Shown here in pieces: positions 7,076 through 13,995 of a stretch of 16,322 nt of DNA (position 1 is its first letter; each line of letters starts with the position of its first letter). This DNA is from an uncultured Pseudoflavonifractor sp. (GTDB lineage: Bacteria > Bacillota > Clostridia > Oscillospirales > Oscillospiraceae), in NCBI GenBank assembly GCA_947383685.1, contig CANDEE010000040.1, positions 1 through 16,322 of the forward strand. The letters run 5' to 3'. A program made the position numbers and the translations under genes. Under the pieces are notes generated by a model. The model ran no database searches and had not been told where the DNA came from. It saw nothing but the letters and a program-made list of their open reading frames with translations.

Positions 7076-7714
7076 ATGAAAATCGCAATGATGAACGAAT
7101 TCAGCCAGGCCAGCAAGAACGCCATTGTCCTGGCCCAGCTCAAGGACGTGGTGGAACCCATGGGTCACACCGTGTTCAACACCGGCATGGAGTGTGACGA
7201 CGACCCCCACTACCTGACCTACCTGAACCTGGGTGTCCAGGCTGCTCTCCTGCTCAACAGCGGCGCGGTGGACTTTGTGGTCACCGGCTGCGGCACGGGC
7301 CAGGGCGCGCTGATGGCGCTTAACAGCTTCCCCGGCGTGGTGTGCGGCTACTGCATTGAGCCCACCGACGCTTACCTGTTCCTCCAGATCAACAACGGCA
7401 ACGCCCTCGCCATCCCCTATGCCAAGGGCTTCGGCTGGGGTGCCGAGCTGAATATCCACACCATGTTTGAAAAGGCCTTCGGTTCCCCCAAGGGCCTGGG
7501 CTATCCCGCCGAACGCCGGGAGTCCCAGAACCGGAACGCGGCGGCCCTCTTTGCCATGAAGGCCGCCACCACAAAGCCCCTCATTGATGGATTGAAAGCC
7601 ATTGACCAGGACATCCTGAAAAAGAGCCTGACTCCCCGGTTCCTGGAGTGCTTCAACGCCGGCTGCAAGGATGCCGAGCTGGCTGCCTTTGTAAAGAGCG
7701 TAGCCGAGGCCTAA
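7076..7714 (+). CDS. RpiB/LacA/LacB-family sugar-phosphate isomerase, extended form
   Basis: A 212-residue protein starting MKIAMMNEFSQASKN. It contains the family motif as VVTGCGTGQGALMALNSFPGV (about 68-88), where Cys72 matches the catalytic cysteine of RpiB (usual form CGTG-G-SIAANK). The family interconverts aldose and ketose phosphates; it includes ribose-5-phosphate isomerase B, galactose-6-phosphate isomerase and tetrulose-phosphate isomerases. Members are usually 140-170 residues, so this one has roughly 50-60 extra C-terminal residues containing cysteine and charged helices (RFLECFNAGCKDAEL). The sequence after GTG (QG in place of IG, ALN in place of AAN) is unusual, suggesting a non-standard substrate. 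AAGGAGAT is 8 bases before the ATG. Confidence 0.82.
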   Translation: MKIAMMNEFSQASKNAIVLAQLKDVVEPMGHTVFNTGMECDDDPHYLTYLNLGVQAALLLNSGAVDFVVTGCGTGQGALMALNSFPGVVCGYCIEPTDAYLFLQINNGNALAIPYAKGFGWGAELNIHTMFEKAFGSPKGLGYPAERRESQNRNAAALFAMKAATTKPLIDGLKAIDQDILKKSLTPRFLECFNAGCKDAELAAFVKSVAEA

Positions 7715-7723
7715 GGTGACCCC

Positions 7724-7921
7724 ATGATCAAGTTTATCATCATGGTCGTCCTGTTGATCGCCGGCATGGGCTGTATCATGACGGCCAAGGTCAGCTTCCA
7801 GCAGCGGCAGTTGGTCACCCCTGACAATGTCTGGTCGGAAAAGGAAAAGCTGCTGCGGAAAATCGGCTATGGCATTCTGATTGCCGACGTTATTCTGGCG
7901 GGCTTTGTTCCCGAATTTTAA
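7724..7921 (+). CDS. Small membrane protein of unknown function (65 residues)
   Basis: A short gene fitted tightly between the isomerase (9-base gap) and the aldo/keto reductase (12-base gap), with ribosome site AAGGTGA at 7713-7719 and ATG at 7724. It encodes two hydrophobic segments (IIMVVLLIAGMGCIMTA and IGYGILIADVILAGFV) joined by a polar loop of about 25 residues, QQRQLVTPDNVWSEKEKLL. This fits a two-pass small membrane protein. I do not recognise a family. Its spacing and ribosome site argue that it is a real gene; it may assist the PTS transporter, but nothing in the sequence proves that. Confidence 0.7.
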   Translation: MIKFIIMVVLLIAGMGCIMTAKVSFQQRQLVTPDNVWSEKEKLLRKIGYGILIADVILAGFVPEF

Positions 7922-7933
7922 GGAGGCTCCTCT

Positions 7934-8929
7934 ATGGAAACAAGAGAGATTGGACGCTCCGGCATCCGCTGCAGCGCCCTTGGCCTGGGCTGCTGGGCCA
8001 TCGGCGGCGGCTCCTGGTGGGGCGATAACGATGACCAGGCTTCGGTAGACACCATCCTTCGGGCGGTAGAGCTGGGCGTTAACTGGATCGACACCGCCCG
8101 GGTCTATGGCTTTGGCCACAGCGAGGAGGTGGTGGGCCGGGCTCTGAAGGAGCTGCCCCGGGACAAGGTGATTCTCTCTACAAAATGCGCCCTCCAGTGG
8201 TATGATGAGGGCGGAGAGCTCCATTTCTCCCGGGAAGGACATAACGTCTACCGGGACTTGTCCCCAAAGGCCATCCGCCGCGACCTGGAGACAAGCCTGA
8301 AAGCCTTGGGCACCGACTATATCGACGTCCTCTATACCCACTGGCAGTGTAAAACCTATGGCCTGGTCCCCGTGGCGGAAACCATGGGCGAACTGCTGAA
8401 AATGAAGCAAGAGGGCAAAATCCGGGCTATCGGTGCCTCCAATGTGGATCTGCGAATTCTTCAGGACTACGTGGACGCGGGCCAGCTTGATGTGATCCAG
8501 GAAAAACTGAGCATTCTGGACCGCAAGCCGGAGGCGGAGCTTCTCCCCTTCTGCGAGGCCCACGGCGTTTCCCTCCAGACATACTCCCCCATTGAGCAGG
8601 GTCTGCTGGCAGGAAAAATTCCCGATGACTATGTCCTGTCTGAAGGGTCTGCCCGGCAAGGCAAGCTCTGGTGGAAGCCGGAGAACATTCCCCTGGTCAA
8701 CCAAATGCTGGCAGGCTGGCGGGAGTTGGCGGAAAAGTACGGCTGCACCCTGGCTAATTTGGCCGTCAAGTGGAACTCTATGCTCTCCCCCAGCGTTCAT
8801 GTGCTTTGCGGAGCCAGAAAACTCCACCAAATTGAGGACACCGCCCGCTCTCTGGACGTTCCTCTCACCCAGGAGGATTTTCTGCGGATGAAGGCCGACG
8901 CGGACGCTCTGATTGCCCGCTGCATCTAA
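7934..8929 (+). CDS. Aldo/keto reductase
   Basis: A 331-residue NAD(P)-dependent oxidoreductase of the AKR superfamily (TIM barrel), of the general IolS/YdjG/Tas type. The catalytic tetrad is visible: Asp53 and Tyr58 in WIDTARVYG, Lys84 in VILSTKC, and His136 in LYTHWQ. The cofactor-side motifs GASNVD and YSPIEQGLL are also present, and length is normal. AGGAGG at 7921-7926, 7 bases before the ATG, overlaps the stop codon of the preceding small gene. In this operon it could oxidise a polyol phosphate or reduce the aldehyde released by the aldolase. The direction cannot be decided from sequence. Confidence 0.9.
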   Translation: METREIGRSGIRCSALGLGCWAIGGGSWWGDNDDQASVDTILRAVELGVNWIDTARVYGFGHSEEVVGRALKELPRDKVILSTKCALQWYDEGGELHFSREGHNVYRDLSPKAIRRDLETSLKALGTDYIDVLYTHWQCKTYGLVPVAETMGELLKMKQEGKIRAIGASNVDLRILQDYVDAGQLDVIQEKLSILDRKPEAELLPFCEAHGVSLQTYSPIEQGLLAGKIPDDYVLSEGSARQGKLWWKPENIPLVNQMLAGWRELAEKYGCTLANLAVKWNSMLSPSVHVLCGARKLHQIEDTARSLDVPLTQEDFLRMKADADALIARCI

Positions 8930-8980
8930 ATTTTAAAGCCCACCTTCGGGCAAAAAATTAACGGAAAGGGATGTATTCCA

Positions 8981-9241
8981 ATGAAACAGTTCCAGTACAC
9001 CATTACCGACCCCATGGGCCTCCATGCCCGTCCCGCCGGAGTTATGGCCAAGCAGGTCAAGGGCTACGTGGGCACTACCGTCACCGTCACCAAGGGCGAC
9101 AAAAGCGTCAACGCCCTGAAGCTCATGGGTCTAATGAGCATGGCAGTAAAGCAGGGTGAGACCGTCACCGTCACCATTGAGGGTGAGAATGAGGACAAGG
9201 TCTGCGCCGAGCTGGAGCAGTTCTTCAAGGAGAACTTCTGA
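8981..9241 (+). CDS. HPr-family phosphocarrier protein lacking the regulatory serine
   Basis: An 86-residue HPr. DPMGLHARPAG contains the phosphorylated His15, so it can carry phosphate from enzyme I to IIA. The second regulatory site differs: where Bacillus HPr reads NLKSIMGVMSLG, with Ser46 phosphorylated by HPr kinase, this protein reads NALKLMGLMSMA, and lysine 47 occupies the serine position. It therefore probably cannot be serine-phosphorylated or act as a CcpA co-repressor. It is the last gene of the PTS operon, with GGAAAGGG before the ATG and a strong terminator downstream. It looks like a carrier dedicated to this transporter; whether the genome has another, canonical HPr is not visible here. 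Confidence 0.92.
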   Translation: MKQFQYTITDPMGLHARPAGVMAKQVKGYVGTTVTVTKGDKSVNALKLMGLMSMAVKQGETVTVTIEGENEDKVCAELEQFFKENF

Positions 9242-9260
9242 GCCGTTAGGCAATCATTGG

Positions 9261-9299
9261 AAAAACGCCCCAAGCCAAATTGGCTTGGGGCGTTTTTTT
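9261..9299 (+). terminator. Rho-independent terminator of the PTS operon
   Basis: ACGCCCCAAGCC (9265-9276), loop AAATT, and its exact complement (9282-9293), followed by a run of seven T (9293-9299) and preceded by five A. It marks the end of operon 1 and could also work in the reverse direction. Confidence 0.95.
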
Positions 9300-9321
9300 G
9301 ACCGTTCCTTCCGTTGGTGGG

Positions 9322-9350
9322 TTGACATCCCGTTCCCTATAATATATAAT
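9322..9350 (+). promoter_or_regulatory. Perfect-consensus sigma-A promoter of the transketolase operon
   Basis: TTGACA (9322-9327), 17-base spacer, TATAAT (9345-9350): an exact match to consensus. The predicted start is near 9357, immediately before a 14-bp palindrome. Such a strong promoter needs repression, which fits a GntR-family repressor encoded at the end of the same operon. Confidence 0.9.
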
Positions 9351-9357
9351 TTATATA

Positions 9358-9371
9358 AATTGTATACAATT
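9358..9371 (+). promoter_or_regulatory. Candidate GntR operator at the transketolase operon start site
   Basis: AATTGTATACAATT is a perfect 14-bp palindrome placed at about +1 to +15 of the consensus promoter, where a bound repressor would block transcription. It resembles known FCD-type GntR sites (TTGTATACAA type). The core AAATTGTATACA is repeated upstream of the PTS operon at 3206-3217. Confidence 0.75.
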
Positions 9372-9391
9372 AACAAGGGAGGGAATTTCAC

Positions 9392-10240
9392 TTGGATCAA
9401 ACAGTCAATGAACTCCAGCAATTTGCCTGCCAAATTCGAATTGAAACCATCCGTGCCTTGAGTGTCATGGGTGTGGGGCACATTGGTGGCTCCATGTCTA
9501 TGGCAGACCTAATGGCAGTACTCTACGGCAAGGTCCTGAACGTGGACCCCCACTTCCCCCGCAAGGAGGACCGGGACTGGGTTGTTGTCTCCAAGGGCCA
9601 CTGTGGTCCCGCCCTTTATGTCACTTTGGCCCTGAAGGGCTATTTCCCAGTGGAGGAGCTGGCCACCATTAACAGGCCCGGCACTCGTCTGCCCAGCCAT
9701 TGTGACAGAAACCGGACTCCCGGCGTGGATATTACCACCGGCTCCCTGGGCCAGGGGATGTCCTCCGCCATTGGTGTGGCCCTGGGGAACCGGATGAGGG
9801 GCTTGGACAACTACACTTACTTGATTTTGGGCGATGGCGAGTGTCAGGAGGGCCAGGTCTGGGAGGGCGCTCTCTTTGCCCCCCAACATAAGCTGGACCA
9901 CCTCATTGCCTTTGTAGACTATAACAAGAAGCAGCTGGACGGCTTTACCCGGGACATCTGCGACCTGGGAGATTTGGCCCGGAAATTTCAGGACTTTGGC
10001 TGGTATGCCCAGCAGGTGGACGGCAATGACGTGGAAGCTCTTTTAAAGGCCATTGAGACTGCCAAAGCCAGCCGGGGCAGGCCCTCCATGATCGTCATGG
10101 ACACTATAAAGGGCAAGGACTGCACCTTTGCCGAGGATGTGTACTACAATCATCACATGACCTTCACCCAGGAGCAGGCAGCCCAGGCCATCGCCGCCCT
10201 GGAAGCCAAACTGGACAAGCTGCGGAAGGAGGGAGTATAA
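9392..10240 (+). CDS. Transketolase, N-terminal (thiamine diphosphate-binding) subunit
   Basis: A 282-residue N-terminal half of a split transketolase. The start is TTG at 9392 with GGGAGGG at 9377-9383, 8 bases upstream. Motifs: GHIGGSMS (about 29-36), SKGH (67-70), TGSLGQG (116-122), and the thiamine diphosphate/magnesium motif GDGE (147-150) ending at Asn178. With its partner it transfers two-carbon units between ketose and aldose phosphates. The stop codon overlaps the start of the C-terminal subunit by one base (TAATG), so the two are made together. Split transketolases are common in Clostridia and often serve special catabolic operons, for example apulose-phosphate and sulfosugar pathways. 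The substrate here is unknown. Confidence 0.92.
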   Translation: MDQTVNELQQFACQIRIETIRALSVMGVGHIGGSMSMADLMAVLYGKVLNVDPHFPRKEDRDWVVVSKGHCGPALYVTLALKGYFPVEELATINRPGTRLPSHCDRNRTPGVDITTGSLGQGMSSAIGVALGNRMRGLDNYTYLILGDGECQEGQVWEGALFAPQHKLDHLIAFVDYNKKQLDGFTRDICDLGDLARKFQDFGWYAQQVDGNDVEALLKAIETAKASRGRPSMIVMDTIKGKDCTFAEDVYYNHHMTFTQEQAAQAIAALEAKLDKLRKEGV

Positions 10241-11208
10241 TGCCCGTATTCCTCGCAAAAGAAATTGCGGCCGAGGCCAAAGAGATGCGGACCGTTTTTG
10301 CGGAAACCATGATGGAAATGGCCCGGACCGATCCCCGGGTCCTGTATATGGACTGCGACCTGATGAACTCCATCGGCATGGTCCCCTTCTCCAAAGAATT
10401 CCCGGAGCGCACCATCAACTGCGGCATTCAGGAGGCCAACATGATCGGCGTAGCCAGTGGCCTGTCCGCCGCCGGGATGATCCCCTACGTCCATACCTTC
10501 GGTGTGTTTGCCTCCCGCCGGGCCGCCGACCAGGTGTTTCTCTCCGCCGCCTACGGCAAGATGAACGTCCGCATCATCGGCAGCGACCCCGGCCTTACCG
10601 CCGCGGGCAACGGCGGTACTCACCAGCCCTTTGAGGACTTGGGCATTATGCGGGGCATCCCGGAAATCACCGTCATTGAGCCTACCGATTCCGTCATGCT
10701 GCGGGATATGCTCCTCCAAACCAAGGAGCGCTACGGAGTATTTTATATCCGCCTGTCCCGGAAGAAATCGGAGCGGGTCTACGAGACTGATTCCACCTTT
10801 GAAATCGGCAAGGCGGTGGAGGTCCGTCCCGGTCACGATGTGACTCTGATTTCCTCCGGCATCTGTGTGGCGGACAGCGTCCGGGCCGCCGAACTGTTGG
10901 CGGCAGAAGGGATTTCCGTCCGTGTTCTGAACATCTTTACCCTCAAGCCTATTGACAAAGAAGCCATTGCCTCTGCCGCAAAGGAGACCGGGGCCATTGT
11001 CACCGTGGAAAACCACAACATTCTCAACGGCCTTGGCTCTGCCGTGGCAGAAACCCTGGTGGAACACTGCCCTGTCCCTATGGAACGCGTCGGCGTTCCC
11101 GATGTGTTTGGCGAGGTAGGCACCATGGATTATCTGAAGGAGCGCTACGCCATGCGCCCGGAGGATATTGCGGCGGCCGCCCGACGGGTCATGGCCCGCA
11201 AACGATAA
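10240..11208 (+). CDS. Transketolase, C-terminal (pyrimidine-binding) subunit
   Basis: A 322-residue C-terminal half of the split transketolase, with transketolase pyrimidine-binding and C-terminal domains in order. The catalytic glutamate is Glu65 in CGIQEANMIGVASGLSAAG, which activates thiamine diphosphate in the partner subunit. GNGGTHQPFEDL (about 123-134) supplies a conserved active-site histidine. The C-terminal domain contains VTLISSGICVADSVRAAELL and TVENHNILNGLGSAVAE. Length matches free-standing C halves (about 310-320). Translation is coupled to the N half through the TAATG overlap, and the gntR gene follows after 18 bases. No defect is seen. Confidence 0.92.
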   Translation: MPVFLAKEIAAEAKEMRTVFAETMMEMARTDPRVLYMDCDLMNSIGMVPFSKEFPERTINCGIQEANMIGVASGLSAAGMIPYVHTFGVFASRRAADQVFLSAAYGKMNVRIIGSDPGLTAAGNGGTHQPFEDLGIMRGIPEITVIEPTDSVMLRDMLLQTKERYGVFYIRLSRKKSERVYETDSTFEIGKAVEVRPGHDVTLISSGICVADSVRAAELLAAEGISVRVLNIFTLKPIDKEAIASAAKETGAIVTVENHNILNGLGSAVAETLVEHCPVPMERVGVPDVFGEVGTMDYLKERYAMRPEDIAAAARRVMARKR

Positions 11209-11226
11209 ATAAATGGAGGTGCTGCT

Positions 11227-11895
11227 ATGAAGGCCCCGGATGAGAAGGCAAATCTCTGCCAGCGGGTATACGATTATGTTAGGGAGGAGGTCATGTCCCT
11301 CCGCCTGCGCCCCGGAGAGCGGATCACCGAGACCATGCTGGTAGAGGAGCTTCGTATCAGCCGCACCCCCATCCGGGAGGGTTTGCGCCTGCTGGCCCGG
11401 GACGGTGTCGTAACCCTGTATCCCAACCGCTTTGCGGAAATTGCCGTCTTCTCCCCCAAGGATATTTACGATATGGGAGCCGTTCGGATTTCTCTGGATG
11501 TACTGGGGAGCCGGCTGGCAGTATTCCGCGGCAGCAACGCCGACTTTACCCGGTTGGAAAAGCTGTCCCAGGCCTGCGCCGTTGCCATGGAGCAGGGAAA
11601 TTTCCGGGAACGGGCCCAGATGGACAGCGACTTCCATCTGGCCCTGATGGAAATCAGCGGAAACAGCTTTCTCTATGAGCTGCAAAAGCAGCTTTACACC
11701 AGGGTTCAGATGTTTCAGATCATCCGCTTTTCCCAGTCCCCCCAAACTCACTTTGGCGGAGCCAGCCACAATGACATTGTAGAGGCTCTTTTCGCCCGGG
11801 ACGAGGCCCGGGTAATCGACACCGTCAAATCCCACCTGGTCAGCTTTTACAACGTAGACGAGGACCTTCCTCCGGATTTTTTCGGTACGCTTTGA
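11227..11895 (+). CDS. GntR-family transcriptional regulator, FCD type
   Basis: A 222-residue regulator. Residues about 12-75 form the GntR winged helix-turn-helix (QRVYDYVREEVMSLRLRPGE, then VEELRISRTPIREGLRLLARDG). Residues about 80-215 form the all-helical FCD ligand domain with likely metal ligands Asp133 and His137 (DSDFHLAL), His181 and His203. FCD regulators usually respond to sugar acids, sugar phosphates or other small organic acids. GGAGGT is 6 bases before the ATG. It is the last gene of the transketolase operon, so it is probably autoregulated through the palindrome at 9358-9371, and may also act at 3206-3219 to couple the PTS operon. Confidence 0.92.
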   Translation: MKAPDEKANLCQRVYDYVREEVMSLRLRPGERITETMLVEELRISRTPIREGLRLLARDGVVTLYPNRFAEIAVFSPKDIYDMGAVRISLDVLGSRLAVFRGSNADFTRLEKLSQACAVAMEQGNFRERAQMDSDFHLALMEISGNSFLYELQKQLYTRVQMFQIIRFSQSPQTHFGGASHNDIVEALFARDEARVIDTVKSHLVSFYNVDEDLPPDFFGTL

Positions 11896-12090
11896 CCGGA
11901 GAGAACGGTTATGCCTCTCCAAACATATGTGGTAAGCTTATGTGGAATCATACAATCCTCCGTGGTAAAATGGGCTTGTGCCCAAGCATACGCAAATCAT
12001 TGTTTACTTCTTAATAGTTCACCGTTTTCCCACACCAACAAAAACAAAGAATGTAGCAATTTCAAGGCTTTGCGCCTAGAGCGCAAGAAA
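11896..12090. other. Intergenic region after gntR
   Basis: AT-richer than its surroundings and without a convincing gene. It holds two small hairpins: TGGGC-TTGT-GCCCA at 11971-11984 and TTGCGC-CTAGA-GCGCAA at 12070-12086. No clear terminator with a T-run for the gntR operon is seen before the large hairpin at 12091. Confidence 0.5.
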
Positions 12091-12155
12091 AGCAAAATGC
12101 GTCTCGAATGGAGACGCATTTTGCTGAAATATCCCTCAATTTGAGGCACGTTTTC
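12091..12155 (+). repeat. Two-hairpin repeat, copy A
   Basis: Hairpin 1 is AGCAAAATGCGTCTC (12091-12105), loop GAATG, and its exact complement (12111-12125). Hairpin 2 is CCTCAA-T-TTGAGG (12134-12146). A related unit with the same order, ATGCGTCTC....GAGACG then CCTCAATTTGAGG then G-TTTT, occurs in reverse orientation at 15261-15318. Copy A lies between the convergent ends of gntR and the desulfhydrase pseudogene and may also serve as their terminator. Confidence 0.8.
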
Positions 12156-12161
12156 CTGAAT

Positions 12162-12883
12162 CTACGATATTTCCCCAAGCAGGGAAACCATACCGCCTGT
12201 ATGGATAAACACTACGTTTTCGCCGGGGAGGAACGTTCCGGCCCGGGCCAGCTCCATCAGCCCGGCAAAGGCTTTGCCCGTATAGTAAGGGTCTAAAAAG
12301 ACGCCTTCTGCCGCCATACGTTCCATTGCTTCCCGCCCCTTAACCGATGGCACGTCTGCGCCCTTGCCGCAGGAAAAGTGAATATGCAAATCCTCCAGTC
12401 CGATGCCGCTCTCGCACCGCAAAAGGGCCTCAGTTTCATGGATTTGGCGGAGCAAGGTCTCTTTGTGGGTAAAACGCCGTCCGATGGCGATGGCGGTCGC
12501 TCTGGTCTTGGGGTGATACAATTTTGTACCCAAAGCAGCCCCTGCACAGGCTCCCGACAGCGCAATCAGAGAGCGGGTCACCTTTGGCGCGCTTTCTGGC
12601 AGGACAATGTGGACCGACAGGCCCGCCTTGGCACAGCAGACTGCCGCCGCCACCGTCTGGTTGGAACGGGAGCCGCCGCTGGTAATCACGCAGTCCGCCC
12701 TGCTGTTCAGAGCATCGGCAAGGATGTATTCCAGCTTTCGCACCTTGTTCCCACCAAAGCGATCCCGCACAGATCGTCCCGCTTGAGATAAAGATGAATA
12801 CCGCCCAGGGCGGCACCAAGGGATGATTTCTGGAGTGGTGTGGGGAAAAGGCCCAGCGTGAGCTTGCCCGGTATATCGCTCAT
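12162..12883 (-). pseudogene. D-cysteine desulfhydrase / ACC deaminase family, broken
   Basis: PLP-dependent enzyme of the D-cysteine desulfhydrase/ACC deaminase group, normally about 330 residues. The start is ATG at 12883, overlapping the stop of the methyltransferase gene (ATGA). The first frame reads MSDIPGKLTLGLFPTPLQ ... LYLKRDDLCGIAL, then breaks near 12751-12755, where one base seems missing (TTGGTGGGAAC where GGTGGGAAC should continue in frame). The next frame resumes with GGNKVRKLEY, which contains the PLP lysine, and runs to a normal-looking end (GVFLDPYYTGKAFAGL ... FIHTGG). About 85-90 residues are also missing in the middle, near 12560-12580, between PESAPKVTR and LSGACAG. Both defects point to a dead gene. 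Confidence 0.85.
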
Positions 12884-13413
12884 GGCGCGGTGGAATGCTT
12901 GGGGACAAAGTATTCTTCCTTAAAAGCCCCCTCCAGCTTCAGCAGTTCGATTTTCTTGGCGATCCCGCCGGCATAACCCGTTAAACTGCCGTTGGAACCC
13001 ACTACCCGATGGCAAGGGACGATGATGGAGATTTCATTTTTGCCCACAGCTCCGCCTACCGCCTGGGCGGACATCCGGGCCAGCCCCCGCTTTTGGGCCA
13101 GCTCCTGGGCGATGTCTCCATAGGTGCGGGTCTTTCCGTAGGGAATGGCGGCAAGGATGGCCCAAACCTCATTTTGAAAGGCCGAGCCGGTAAAGCGCAA
13201 AGGCGGCATAAAATTAGGAGCCTTCCCCGAGAAGTAGATGTCCAGCCAATCCTTGGTCTGCCGGAACACGGGCAGGTCTTTTTCTTCGTGCTCCTTGTCC
13301 AAATAGAGGGCGTAGTATTTTTGTCCATCAAACCACAGCCCGGTGAGGGCTTCTCCATCGGCAGCCAGGGTGATACCGCCCAGCGGTGATTGATATGTCG
13401 TGGTATATTGCAT
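12880..13413 (-). CDS. Methylated-DNA--protein-cysteine methyltransferase
   Basis: A 177-residue Ogt/MGMT-type protein that removes methyl groups from O6-methylguanine in DNA by suicide transfer to a cysteine. The active site is IIVPCHRVVGSNGSLTGYAGG with acceptor Cys134. Upstream are the ribonuclease-like N-terminal domain (MQYTTTYQSPLGGITLAADG) and the helix-turn-helix region FQNEVWAILAAIPYGKTRTYGDIA. The start at 13413 is supported by GGAGG (complement at 13421-13425) 7 bases upstream; a longer open frame to 13599 overlaps the ABM gene and is rejected. Its stop overlaps the start of the downstream pseudogene. It belongs to an alkylation-response cluster with Ada-type and AlkA-type genes. 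Confidence 0.93.
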   Translation of the reverse strand: MQYTTTYQSPLGGITLAADGEALTGLWFDGQKYYALYLDKEHEEKDLPVFRQTKDWLDIYFSGKAPNFMPPLRFTGSAFQNEVWAILAAIPYGKTRTYGDIAQELAQKRGLARMSAQAVGGAVGKNEISIIVPCHRVVGSNGSLTGYAGGIAKKIELLKLEGAFKEEYFVPKHSTAP

Positions 13414-13415
13414 GG

Positions 13416-13769
13416 TTACACCTCCAAAAAGCGATTGGAATCCATTGGGGCCTCCTGCCGCTGGGTCATGGTGTAGCTCCGAACGGGGGTGACAACGGTG
13501 ATGGTGTAGTCGGCAAAATCCTCCACACGCCCATGCTTTTGACACATCCGATGTTCTGCCAGATTGCGCCACCGCTCCACACTGGCCTCGTCCTTCCACA
13601 CGGACATATTGAGCAGCTTGCCCTCCACAGCCAGAGAGGAAAAACGCTCAGAGCAGATAAAGCCCTCGGCCTGGGATAGAGCACTTTTCAGCCCTGCCGC
13701 CATGTTCAGATAGTCCTCCATCTTGCCGTCCTTGACGGTCACTTCAAACAACACAATTACATTTTCCAT
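13416..13769 (-). CDS. ABM (antibiotic biosynthesis monooxygenase)-domain protein
   Basis: A 117-residue protein with the small ferredoxin-like ABM/dimeric alpha-beta barrel fold: MENVIVLFEVTVKDGKMEDYLNMAAGLKSALSQAEGFICSERF, then LLNMSVWKDEASVERWRNLAEH. ABM proteins include cofactor-free oxygenases and haem-degrading enzymes, but many have no known role. Its start overlaps the end of the ada-like gene by 26 bases, and its stop lies 2 bases before the methyltransferase start, so it is cotranscribed with the DNA repair genes. ABM genes are sometimes found beside Ada/Ogt genes, possibly handling reactive compounds. Confidence 0.85.
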   Translation of the reverse strand: MENVIVLFEVTVKDGKMEDYLNMAAGLKSALSQAEGFICSERFSSLAVEGKLLNMSVWKDEASVERWRNLAEHRMCQKHGRVEDFADYTITVVTPVRSYTMTQRQEAPMDSNRFLEV

Positions 13770-13995
13770 GCTCTGCTACCTCCCACATCTCTTTCATACA
13801 GCGTTTGCAGGGTCGATAGCCGTCCGCCAAGGCCGCATCCAGTGTCTCATAGAAGACCATGTTTTTCTCCAACGGCACCTTGGCCGAACAGCCTGGAAGA
13901 CAGACGATTTTTGTGCTTTTGACTGCCAGATAGAACTTGCCTGTGTAGCTTCTGTCCCGCCGTTGGCAGGCCGCCACCATTTCCTCTCTTGTCAT
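13744..13995 (-). CDS. Stand-alone Ada metal-binding domain protein
   Basis: An 83-residue protein consisting essentially of the Ada N-terminal zinc domain, which accepts methyl groups from DNA phosphotriesters. The four zinc cysteines are present: Cys32 and Cys36 in IVCLPGCSAK, and Cys63 and Cys66 in GYRPCKRC. The fold core FYLAVKSTKIVCLPGC matches the FFVGVKTTGIYCRPSC pattern of Ada. The AraC-type and methyltransferase domains of full-length Ada are absent, but separate AraC and methyltransferase genes lie nearby, so Ada functions are split across the cluster. AGGAGG upstream supports the start; the gene overlaps the end of the truncated alkA. Confidence 0.88.
   Translation of the reverse strand: MTREEMVAACQRRDRSYTGKFYLAVKSTKIVCLPGCSAKVPLEKNMVFYETLDAALADGYRPCKRCMKEMWEVAEHGKCNCVV

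Noticed and set aside
6101..8830. A 909-codon minus-strand open frame opposite the aldolase, isomerase and reductase genes
   Set aside because: Antisense of three clearly conserved enzymes; rich in His, Gly and Val from mirrored codon bias, with no recognisable domain. Such long antisense frames are common in GC-rich genes.
8936..8957. Small hairpin GCCC-ACCTTC-GGGC between the reductase and HPr genes
   Set aside because: Only four pairs, followed by A rather than T on the coding strand; too weak to be a terminator of the operon.
10153..11922. A 589-codon minus-strand open frame opposite transketolase and gntR
   Set aside because: Antisense shadow of conserved plus-strand genes, with the same composition artefact and no plausible ribosome site.
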